This document shows positions 19,046 through 27,886 of a stretch of DNA of 64,000 nucleotides, piece by piece. The DNA is taken from positions 1-64,000 of the forward strand of contig CAIMMI010000198.1 of the NCBI GenBank assembly GCA_903842505.1. The letters are read 5' to 3'. A program made the position numbers and the translations under genes. The notes under the pieces were generated by a model. The model saw only the letters and a list, made by a program, of their open reading frames with translations, searched no databases and was not told the origin of the DNA. Position 1 is the first letter of the stretch. Every line of letters begins with the position of its first letter. This DNA comes from an uncultured Verrucomicrobiota bacterium. Lineage in GTDB: Bacteria > Verrucomicrobiota > Verrucomicrobiia > Limisphaerales > UBA9464.

Positions 19046-20788
19046 ATGAGAAAGTCGTTGTCCCGGGTCCTCGCCGTTTTGGCCCTGCTTGTCCTGAGCG
19101 CGCAAGCAGGACCGATCTCCGTGGCCGAAATCAACTACCGGCCAGCCACGGACGCCGACGAGGAGTACGTCGAACTGATCAACACCTCAGCCCAACCCTA
19201 CAACCTCACGGGCTGCCGTTTCACGACCGGCATCACCTACACCTTCGGATCCGTGACGGTCCCGGCTGGCGGGCGTGTCGTGGTTTGCCGGGACCGCGCC
19301 AAGTTCACAGCCCGCTACGGCGCCGTCGCCAACCTGGTCTCCAGCTCGTACAGCGGCCGACTGGCGGATGAAGGTGAAACGGTCGTGCTGGTGGCCGCCG
19401 ACAGTTCCGAGCTCGTCCGCTTCCAGTACAGTCCTTCTGGAGACTGGCCTTCCCGAGCGGACGGATTGGGTTCGAGCCTTGAGGTCATCGATCCCGATGG
19501 CAACCTCTCCAGCGCCTCGAACTGGCGTTCGTCGACGGAGTACCTGGGCTCCCCGGGTGTCGCGGGCGTCGGTCCCCTGCGCCGGATTGTCATCAACGAA
19601 CTGCTCGCCCACACCGACCCGCCACTGGAAGACGCCATCGAACTCCACAACGTCACCGACCAAGCCATCGACATCGGTGGCTGGTACCTCTCGAGCCAGC
19701 GCGCCAAACCGACCCGCATCCGCATTCCCAAGCCCTGGGTCGTCCCGGCCCGGGGCTACACGGTCTTCTACCAGTACCAGTTCGGCAGCGCCAATCCGGC
19801 GCCCGGCGATCAACCGTTCGCGCTCAACTCCTCGCAGGGCGACGAAGCCGTCCTGATGTCCGCCGACGCCAACGGCAACCCCAAATACTGGATGGACGCC
19901 GTGAGCTTCGGACCAACCCAGAACGGCGTCAGCCTCGGACGCTTCCCCAACGGCTCGGGGCCCATCGTTCCGATGTCCCGACTGAGCCTCGGAACCTCAG
20001 TCGCCGCTCCGAATCCCCCGGAGCTGATCTCGGTGTTCCGCACCGGCAAGGGCGCCAGCAACGCCTACCCACTCGTCGGGCCCGTTGTCTTCAACCGGAT
20101 TATGTATCGCCCGGCGGCGGGCGGAGACGAGTTCGTGGAACTGGTAAACAACGCCGAGTACGACGTCGCCTTGTACGACCCTCTCTACCCGGAGAACCGG
20201 TGGAAGATCACGGACGGGATCGAGTACACTTTTGACGAGCAGATCCTGCTCGCCCCCGGCGAGAAGCTCCTTGTGGTTCCCACCAATGCCCCGGCGTTCC
20301 GGGCCAAGTACAACCTCCCCGCTTCCCTCCGGATCGTTGGCCCCTATACCAATCAACTCAGCAACTCCGGCGAGAAGATCTCGCTCTACAAGCCCGACCC
20401 TCCGCAGTTGCCTCCGCACCCGGACGCCGGGCTCGTCCCCTACATCCTCGTGGAGTCCGTCGACTACCTGCCAACAGCACCCTGGCCCACCGCCGCCGAC
20501 GGCACCGGAGCCGCGCTGCAACGTCTCGATATCCAGCAGTTCGCCAACGATCCCGCGGCGTGGAGCGTCGACACCCTCTCGCCCGTCCCCAACCTGCGGG
20601 CGGTGGTCAATGGCTCTTCCCTGGTCCTGAGCTGGACAGCGGTCACCGACCAACAACTGGTCCTGGAATCGGCTGCCACTCCTGCAACCGCCACCTGGAC
20701 CCAGGTTGCGATCATCGAACCCGGCAACACCTCCCGCTCCCTCACCCCCTCGTCCGCCGCGCAGTTCTACCGCCTGCGCCGCCGCTGA
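19046..20788 (+). CDS. Secreted lamin-tail domain protein
   Basis: ATG at 19046: MRKSLSRVLAVLALLVLSAQAGPISVAEINYRPATDADEEYVELINTSAQPYNLTG; further copies VINELLAHTDPPLEDAIELHNVTD and VVFNRIMYRPAAGGDEFVELVNNA. Confidence 0.87.
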   Translation: MRKSLSRVLAVLALLVLSAQAGPISVAEINYRPATDADEEYVELINTSAQPYNLTGCRFTTGITYTFGSVTVPAGGRVVVCRDRAKFTARYGAVANLVSSSYSGRLADEGETVVLVAADSSELVRFQYSPSGDWPSRADGLGSSLEVIDPDGNLSSASNWRSSTEYLGSPGVAGVGPLRRIVINELLAHTDPPLEDAIELHNVTDQAIDIGGWYLSSQRAKPTRIRIPKPWVVPARGYTVFYQYQFGSANPAPGDQPFALNSSQGDEAVLMSADANGNPKYWMDAVSFGPTQNGVSLGRFPNGSGPIVPMSRLSLGTSVAAPNPPELISVFRTGKGASNAYPLVGPVVFNRIMYRPAAGGDEFVELVNNAEYDVALYDPLYPENRWKITDGIEYTFDEQILLAPGEKLLVVPTNAPAFRAKYNLPASLRIVGPYTNQLSNSGEKISLYKPDPPQLPPHPDAGLVPYILVESVDYLPTAPWPTAADGTGAALQRLDIQQFANDPAAWSVDTLSPVPNLRAVVNGSSLVLSWTAVTDQQLVLESAATPATATWTQVAIIEPGNTSRSLTPSSAAQFYRLRRR

Positions 20789-20995
20789 AGAAAACCGGCA
20801 CGGAAGGGCGAGGGTCGGACGCTTCACCCTGAAAACGGCGGTTGGTTACGCAAATGACGAGATGGCGTAGACGGGTGGCGATTTGGACCCCGATGACCGC
20901 GAATGATGGGAGTGAGTGATTGCCTGGGTTGAATCCCCGCCTTTCTGCCGCTCGATCTCCGCAATCTGCGGATAGATGGACTGCGGGTTTCAGGT

Positions 20996-23900
20996 TCATT
21001 CCTCGCCACGGGCCGCCTCGTCGGGCCGATACCCGTCACCGGTGTGGACCACGGCTGCGAAGCGGATCCGGAAGTCCTCCCCGCGCCGCACGGTCACCGC
21101 ACTTTTCTCTCCCTGCTTCATGGAGGCACGTCCAAACGGATTCGCGACGAACACTCCGTAGTCGCGGTTATGCCACCAACTCCCCCTGAAATTCCCCGGA
21201 TCCGCCACCAGCGTGAGTCCAACCGACCTCCCCTCCAAAACCCCGGAGTAGTCACACCACAGGGCAGGCTGTCCCCAGGTTCTGGCAGCCCCTCGCAGGG
21301 CGGAACTGCTGGTCACCAGACCGCCGTTCTTCTCGGTGATCGGCGTCGCCACACGCGCCCCAAAACCCATCTCTTCCTGATCGCCAAACACGAAATCGCC
21401 ATCGTCCGACCGAAACGTCGCCTCCCAGTCGACCCTCCATGCATTCGTCAGCGCATGGAACCGAAGACGGGTCGTGAGATGGCAAAGCGTCCTTCCGTCC
21501 GGAGTGATCAGGCGGCTTCCCGTCGCAAAGCCCAGTTTGCCCTCGCGAAGAGCGGGCGGTTCCACGAATCCCACATGCTCCATCCTCCCCTTGTTCCGCC
21601 AGAAGTCCGCCCCGCTGACATCTCCAAAAGCCAGCCAGATGCCTGGATGCATTGTATCGTGGTCGACGGCGTCGATTCCCGGCACCGGTGGATGGGACCG
21701 GGTCGCCCGCGTTCCGTCGGGAGCGCGAACATTCGCAAGGTAAGGCCGGAGAATCCTCTCATCCCGGAAGACGAACTCTCCGATGGAATGCCCGGAGAGC
21801 GCGATGACCAAGCGATCCGACCGCTCCGACCAGTGGAATCCTCCATTCAGATCCGACGGTTCCGCGCCCCTGGAATCCCGATCGAAGGCAGAAGTGGATC
21901 CGTCCCGCGGTTTTGGCGTCGCGACAGCCTTTTGTCCCAGGAGGTAGGCCACGAGATCCGCGGCCTGCTGCGATGACAGCAGCGTGTCGTAGGCAGGCAT
22001 GGCTGAGGTCGGCGCCGTGGAGCGTGCCATCACCTGCGCCTTCGGGATGGTTCGACGTTCGCCATTCGCCAACCCGAGAGTCAGACTCAACCCGCTTTCC
22101 TCGATCAGGATTCCCGACTGTTCACCATCGGCTGTCACTACGGTCTGCAACTGGAATCCCTCGGTGATGACCGCGTTCGGCTCGAGCATCGACTGCACCA
22201 GATGCCGGGCGCTGGCGCGGTCACCGACCGATGCAAGGTCTGGCCCGAAGGCATTCCCGGATCCGGCCAGAAGGTGACATTGGATACACCCGACTCCGCT
22301 GGAAGCGTGGAACAACCACTCCCCGCGTCCGGCGTCGCCCCGGTCCAGCATCGCGAGCGCCGCCTCAATCCCCGTCGGAGTCGCCGGCGCTGGCAACGGC
22401 AACGGTTCCAGCACGACCATGTAGTTCCCCTTTCCCCCCACCTTGCCGTCATCGGTGTTTCCACCGAGTTCAACGATCCCGACCGGGTAGTCCCGCACAT
22501 ACAGGTCGAAGGTCCAGTGATCCGCGCGCAGGACTGCCCCGGTCTTCCGGAAGTCCTTCTGAAGCCAACCGGGCGCGGCACCCCGGTTGTCGAAGGCCAC
22601 GTGAACCCGGACCGGACCCAGGGCCTCGAACCGCAGCCACCCTGCACCTCGCGCGCCCTCGTCGTCATTGGCGGTCTGGATGAAGTCCAATCCCTGCAGT
22701 CGTACCGGAACCTCCTTCAGGATGTAGCCCCGGTCCGAATACGGCCTCGCCCCCGCCCTCAATCCACCCGGCACCACGGCATACCGATGCTGGCTCCGGG
22801 CCTGCACGCCCCGCGATACCGACACGCCCGGCTTCGTTGAAGCACCCGCAACAGCCCCAGGCCGAGCGTCCAGCGGACGCCCGCGCATCTCCACCTTCTG
22901 CCCGCCTGCCCCGGCCTTCTCCAACCATAGTGCCGCCACGGCTTTCACCCCGGGGTCTGCATCCGACGCCAGCAGTCGCACTTCACCCTCCTTGAGTGCG
23001 TGCGACTCCAGCAACGCCAGCAAGGCCGCCTTCCGCACGGCGGACCTCGGATCCGTCAACTGTCCCCGCACGGCCGCGGGTTCCTCCAACCGGCGGAGCG
23101 CCTGCCAACTGGCGTAGAAAACGGTCCCGTCCGACTCTACCGCAATCGACGCCAGCAACGCTGAAGCCTGGGCCGATTTGCCGGCCACAGCCAATGCGGT
23201 CACGGCTTCCATCCGCAAACGCGGCTCCGGGCTGCGAAGCAGATCTACGACAGCCTCGGGCAAGGGACCCCGCCCCCGGCATCGGTGGGCCAGGATCCGA
23301 ACCGCCTGCAACCGCAGGTTCAGGCTCGTCGACGGATTCGCCAACCGGCCCACAAACCACGCGTCCACGGTGGAATCTGCCGGCAACATCCGGCCCAGGG
23401 CCCATGCCATCCACGTCTCCGTTCCCGTGCCCGGGCTGGGCTTCTCCAGACGCGACACCAACTCTACCCGCACCGACGCTCCCCGCCGGACGAGTTCGTC
23501 CTGCGCATTGATGCGCCAGACCGGAAGTGGCCCCTCCAAGTCATCGATCAGTTCCTCCGCGGTCCACTGCGGGAGCGGACGCGTCCGTTTCGGCACCCGC
23601 CAATCCCTCAGTTTCCCATTCTGCGCCACCACCCGGAACACCCGCCCTTCGCTGGTCATCTGGCCGTCACGATACTCCGCTCCGTATCCACTCCCCCAAC
23701 CCAGGATCCACAACGCCCCATCCGGACCCACCTCCATATCCGTGGGACGGAACAGTGCCCGACCGCCCTGGACGAATGGCTCCCATTCCCTGGCGGCCCG
23801 CATCAACGCACCCTCCCATCGCGGCCGCCAAACAAAGGTCGTCTTTCTGAGCCAATCGTTGATGAAAAACACTCCCCGATGCGAAGCCGGGAACTCCGGT

Positions 23901-24898
23901 GAATCGCCAAAGACAACGCCGGTCCCGGAACCCTCGAACAACGGACCGCTGACCGGCGCGGAAGGATCATGGGCATCGGTCCCCCAATGCGCGCTCCACG
24001 GATGGTTCCAACCAAAGTGCGCCCCGATGAACGGCATCAAAACCCGATCCCCAGTCGTCTGGTCGTTGTCGGTGCCGATCCAGTGAAATCCAGTATCGAA
24101 GGCGATGTCCCAAGGATTGCGCATCCCGCGCGAAACGATCTCGAGGTTCGCACCACCGTCGTCGCACCGTAGGACGCCGCCCTCACGACCCCAGTCATCC
24201 TCCGGATCGTGGTAGGTTTTCCGGTACTGGTCCCGGGTGAACGTCCGGGGCGCGGGAAAATCAGGAGTGCCCACCGGTGCCGTGACTCCCCACAACTCCC
24301 GGAATGGCTTCGGCGCAACGCGACCCGGTTCCGTCAGGCCCTTCGAGTTGCCCTTGCTCATGTAGAGCTTCCCGTCCGGCGCCCAGTTCAACCCGTGCAA
24401 TCCGTGCTCGAGGTTTCCCAAGTCGGTATAGATCCGGACGTACTCGTCGGCGACGTCGTCTCCATCGAGATCGCGGACTACCGTCAGGTCAGGGGAATTG
24501 GCGACCCAGAGGTCGCGTCCATGCCAAGCCAGCCCCTGGATGGCGTTAAACCCGCCCGCGAAGGTCTGGACCCGGTCTGCCTGACCATCCCCATCGTCGT
24601 CGAGGACCAGCACTACGGCGTCGCCGGGGGTCTCAGGCTTGGGGTTTCGATACTGCGGCCCCATTCCCACGCACAAACGGCCGCGCCCATCGAAGGCCAT
24701 GGCGCACGGTTGCCGCACCAACGGCTCCTTCGCGAAAAAGGAAATGTCAAACCCCGGCGGCACGATCGGGAGCGCCTCGCGATCCACGTCACGGTCAAAC
24801 TGCCAACCGGGCCCCTGCCGGGCCAAGGCACTCGTGCCAATGCCAATGCCGATGGCGAGGACCAAACCTGGATACAGTCCGTGAAGAACGGTGCGCAT
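20996..24898 (-). CDS. PVC-type dehydrogenase (beta-propeller) fused to HEAT-like region, cytochrome c and C-terminal DUF6807/PmoA-like domain
   Basis: 1300 aa: GFDISFFAKEPLVRQPCAMAFDGRGRLCVGMGPQY...; heme motif CIQCH in SSGVGCIQCHLLAGSGNAFGPDLASVG; C-term HPGIWLAFGDVSGADFWRNKGRMEHVG...GSWWHNRDYGVFVANPFGRASM. Confidence 0.88.
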   Translation of the reverse strand: MRTVLHGLYPGLVLAIGIGIGTSALARQGPGWQFDRDVDREALPIVPPGFDISFFAKEPLVRQPCAMAFDGRGRLCVGMGPQYRNPKPETPGDAVVLVLDDDGDGQADRVQTFAGGFNAIQGLAWHGRDLWVANSPDLTVVRDLDGDDVADEYVRIYTDLGNLEHGLHGLNWAPDGKLYMSKGNSKGLTEPGRVAPKPFRELWGVTAPVGTPDFPAPRTFTRDQYRKTYHDPEDDWGREGGVLRCDDGGANLEIVSRGMRNPWDIAFDTGFHWIGTDNDQTTGDRVLMPFIGAHFGWNHPWSAHWGTDAHDPSAPVSGPLFEGSGTGVVFGDSPEFPASHRGVFFINDWLRKTTFVWRPRWEGALMRAAREWEPFVQGGRALFRPTDMEVGPDGALWILGWGSGYGAEYRDGQMTSEGRVFRVVAQNGKLRDWRVPKRTRPLPQWTAEELIDDLEGPLPVWRINAQDELVRRGASVRVELVSRLEKPSPGTGTETWMAWALGRMLPADSTVDAWFVGRLANPSTSLNLRLQAVRILAHRCRGRGPLPEAVVDLLRSPEPRLRMEAVTALAVAGKSAQASALLASIAVESDGTVFYASWQALRRLEEPAAVRGQLTDPRSAVRKAALLALLESHALKEGEVRLLASDADPGVKAVAALWLEKAGAGGQKVEMRGRPLDARPGAVAGASTKPGVSVSRGVQARSQHRYAVVPGGLRAGARPYSDRGYILKEVPVRLQGLDFIQTANDDEGARGAGWLRFEALGPVRVHVAFDNRGAAPGWLQKDFRKTGAVLRADHWTFDLYVRDYPVGIVELGGNTDDGKVGGKGNYMVVLEPLPLPAPATPTGIEAALAMLDRGDAGRGEWLFHASSGVGCIQCHLLAGSGNAFGPDLASVGDRASARHLVQSMLEPNAVITEGFQLQTVVTADGEQSGILIEESGLSLTLGLANGERRTIPKAQVMARSTAPTSAMPAYDTLLSSQQAADLVAYLLGQKAVATPKPRDGSTSAFDRDSRGAEPSDLNGGFHWSERSDRLVIALSGHSIGEFVFRDERILRPYLANVRAPDGTRATRSHPPVPGIDAVDHDTMHPGIWLAFGDVSGADFWRNKGRMEHVGFVEPPALREGKLGFATGSRLITPDGRTLCHLTTRLRFHALTNAWRVDWEATFRSDDGDFVFGDQEEMGFGARVATPITEKNGGLVTSSSALRGAARTWGQPALWCDYSGVLEGRSVGLTLVADPGNFRGSWWHNRDYGVFVANPFGRASMKQGEKSAVTVRRGEDFRIRFAAVVHTGDGYRPDEAARGEE

Positions 24899-24932
24899 GG
24901 CTGATGGAGCCTACTTGAGAACCGGGAACAAG

Positions 24933-24964
24933 GGAGGGGTCAACCCTCGTGGGCTAACCCCTCC
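24933..24964 (-). terminator. Hairpin between the FN3 protein gene and the dehydrogenase-fusion gene
   Basis: ggaggggt (24933-24940) / acccctcc (24957-24964). Confidence 0.4.
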
Positions 24965-24991
24965 CAGCGTTAGGCCTTTTCTCGATCAGGA

Positions 24992-27709
24992 TCAGTTGAC
25001 GGATCGATAGAACTTCCGCGTTGCATCCGTCGGCATTTCATACGGGCTGACGGCTCCCGCCACGTTCTCGAACGGCCCCTGAATGCTATCCGATGCCTGC
25101 AGTCGACCGGTGAAGATCACCCGGCGGGACTGGATGCCGATGGTCGGTGCAACCTCTGGCAGGGACTGCACCGTGACAAAGCAGATCTTGTTGTTCGACG
25201 CCGCCGGACCACTCCGGATCGTCAGTAAACCGTCCCCCACGCGGACCTCGACATCGAAAGTCCCCCACACCGCATTGACCGAGGGCGTATAGGTGGGCGT
25301 CAGGACATCTTCGACGGAGAACTGGAAAACACTGTCCAGCGCGGTGCCATCCCCCGCAACAATCCGGACGGCGTATCGTCCCGTCGGAAGCGCCATCTCC
25401 CATACCATATCCCCGCCATTCTTTTGCAGATGGTTGAGCGTATCGTAGCGGGGATCAGGAGACACATCCGACTGGCGATGACGCGAGTTGGCCGTGTTGT
25501 CTTCCAACCAGCCAAAAGACATCCCACCGCCCCGGTCACCAAACGGATCTCCGTAGTCATCGGCATATCCCGGCAGCGGGTAGCCTGCCGCACCGGTCGT
25601 GAAGGAGGCGTTCGCGAAATTCACGAACCATCCCGAGACAGCCGCCGCTCCGGTTGCCGTTGCGGACGCAATCGATGTTCCCGAAGCGTTGCGGGCGCGG
25701 ACTCGGAAGGTCCCGCTGCCGCCGGGTTGCAGGCCCCCTACAGGAGCGCGCGTTGACCGGCCTCCAACACTGGCGACCTGCGTAAACCCTCCACCGGGCG
25801 TCGTCTGCTCGACCACGAACTCATCCACCACCAGGTTGGACGAGGTCCAGACCACGAGCACGCCCTGAGCGGAGAAGGTCTCGACACCCGCGATCACCGG
25901 GGCCTCCGGTGGGGTCAGGGCAACCGCCTCGGCGGAGGCCCCGCTGAGCTCTCCGCCCGCCGACTTGGCAAGGATGACGTAGTAGACATTCCTGCCACCG
26001 GGAGCGACGGCATCCCGGTAACTGGTCCCCGTCACCTCGTCTGCCACCGTCGAGTAGGGCCCGCCCGCCGTGGTGGATCGACGCACCTGATAAGCCAAGG
26101 CACCCGGGAACACGTCCCATCGGACGTCGACACCAGCCTCGGAACCAGCGGCACTGACATTGGCAGGGGAAGCCGCCGGAACCGCGGGAACCACCGTCGA
26201 TGCCGCCGACACACCGACCGCATTCTCGCCACGGACGATGTAGTAATAGGTTTTGCCGTTGGTGAGGCCCGTGTCTTCAAAGAGCCCGCCACCCACCCTG
26301 GCACCCACGACTTCGAACGGTCCCTCCGGCTTTTCGCCACGGGACACGACGGACGACCAAGCCGACCCAGACTCCCAAGTCAGGGTCACCTTGCCATCCC
26401 CAACCTTCGTCACCGCAACCGATCGGGGAACAACCGGCGCCACAGCGGGGGCAACGACCAACCCGTACATGTTGCGCCCTTCATTCTGGGGCCCCAGGGG
26501 CAACACCCCAGGCTCTACGATGCGGTAATAGACCGAACCCATCTGGTTGATGGTCCCGTCCCCGTTCTCATCGTATCCAACCTCATCGGGATTCTCGGCG
26601 ATCCCAGCCCGATTCATCCCGGTTGCCACCGGAAGCCAGCCTGCCTCGGCAACCCAAAGCATGTTGGCGTTGAAATCCGGAGGTGTGGTTTCATTGCCAT
26701 CACCAATACGGTTATCGACCAGCAGATAGGCCAGAGCCTTGCCTCCAAGGGTGACACCCACGCTCAACTCAGGGTTGTCGCGGTAGTTGTTGGCGATGGC
26801 GACATATTCATTTCCGAGCAGGTAGGATGGAACCGGAATCGTCGATGATACCGCATTCCACTCGTGCAACCGGTCCGTCATGGCCTTCGCCTTGGGACCG
26901 AAAAATGGCATCCAGTAGTCCGCTAGGACCGTCGATGCGCCATTCACGAGTGTGAACTTCTCCCCGGTGTGCTTCGGGGTCGGACGCTCGGATTCGGGAT
27001 CTCCATTGGCCGAGGCAATGGCCTCCACCAGCGCGGGCACGACAACCACTCCGTACATGTTGCGGGATTCCCCCTGCTGCAACAGCTTCACGGGCCCAGC
27101 AGGAACCGTCTTTACGTATACGGAGGCCACCTGATTGATGCTGCCGTCCCCGTTCTCATCATAGCCTACCTCGTCGGGAACTGCCGCGCTGGCCGCCCGG
27201 TTGATGCCGTTGGTCGTTGCCACCCACCCGCCCGCGGTGACCCAACTCATCACCGATCCAAAGTTCGGTGGATTGACGGCGTCGTTGTCCCCGATTCGAT
27301 TGTCGACCAGCAGGTAGACCTTCGACGGGGCGTTCAATTGGATCTCCACCTCGAGGGTGGCGTTGTCGCGGTTGTTGTTGGCGATCGCCACGTAGGGAGC
27401 GCCCGTCAAATAGGGCGGAATCACGACGTTGGTAGCGGCCGCGTTCCATTCGTGGATCCGGTCTGTCATGCACAGGGCGCGGGCGCCAAACACCGGAACC
27501 CGGTAACCCGCCCGGAGGAGCGTCCCACCGTTCCGGATGTCCACGACGTTCCCGGTGAACTGGGCCGCCGGACGATCGGTGTCCCCGTTCGCTTGCGCGA
27601 CGGATTGGATCACCTGCGCCTGGAGTGCTGCCCCGGAGGACAGCGCCAGACCGAGCCATAGGCCCAACTGGACCCCTGTGCGTGCCTGTGTGCTCTTGGA
27701 TGTCTTCAT
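24992..27709 (-). CDS. Secreted FN3-containing protein with tandemly duplicated N-terminal domain and malectin-like module
   Basis: Likely ATG at 27709: MKTSKSTQARTGVQLGLWLGLALSSGAALQAQ; two homologous segments each with MTDR.HEWNA, YLLVDNRIGD and PDEVGYDENGDG.INQ; FN3-like region; malectin-like WFVNFANASFTTGAAGYPLPGYADDYG. Confidence 0.8.
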   Translation of the reverse strand: MKTSKSTQARTGVQLGLWLGLALSSGAALQAQVIQSVAQANGDTDRPAAQFTGNVVDIRNGGTLLRAGYRVPVFGARALCMTDRIHEWNAAATNVVIPPYLTGAPYVAIANNNRDNATLEVEIQLNAPSKVYLLVDNRIGDNDAVNPPNFGSVMSWVTAGGWVATTNGINRAASAAVPDEVGYDENGDGSINQVASVYVKTVPAGPVKLLQQGESRNMYGVVVVPALVEAIASANGDPESERPTPKHTGEKFTLVNGASTVLADYWMPFFGPKAKAMTDRLHEWNAVSSTIPVPSYLLGNEYVAIANNYRDNPELSVGVTLGGKALAYLLVDNRIGDGNETTPPDFNANMLWVAEAGWLPVATGMNRAGIAENPDEVGYDENGDGTINQMGSVYYRIVEPGVLPLGPQNEGRNMYGLVVAPAVAPVVPRSVAVTKVGDGKVTLTWESGSAWSSVVSRGEKPEGPFEVVGARVGGGLFEDTGLTNGKTYYYIVRGENAVGVSAASTVVPAVPAASPANVSAAGSEAGVDVRWDVFPGALAYQVRRSTTAGGPYSTVADEVTGTSYRDAVAPGGRNVYYVILAKSAGGELSGASAEAVALTPPEAPVIAGVETFSAQGVLVVWTSSNLVVDEFVVEQTTPGGGFTQVASVGGRSTRAPVGGLQPGGSGTFRVRARNASGTSIASATATGAAAVSGWFVNFANASFTTGAAGYPLPGYADDYGDPFGDRGGGMSFGWLEDNTANSRHRQSDVSPDPRYDTLNHLQKNGGDMVWEMALPTGRYAVRIVAGDGTALDSVFQFSVEDVLTPTYTPSVNAVWGTFDVEVRVGDGLLTIRSGPAASNNKICFVTVQSLPEVAPTIGIQSRRVIFTGRLQASDSIQGPFENVAGAVSPYEMPTDATRKFYRSVN

Positions 27710-27886
27710 GAGTTTCGCATGGTTGCTGACTAGGAAACGGACCACTGCTTTGGAAACCCTGTCACCCGACGGTGCAGGATGGGAAAGGGATGCGGGAGCA
27801 GGGACCATCGGGAACACCCCCCATACGGCCCAGCTGCGAAAAGGATTCTGGAGGAGAATGGCATCGTGATTCGGTTCAGCCCCGGT

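Noticed and set aside
27710-27886. Possible c-di-GMP riboswitch upstream of the FN3 gene (minus-strand gggtgacagggtttcc)
   Set aside because: Only a loose resemblance; conserved GEMM core and tetraloop/receptor positions were not found.
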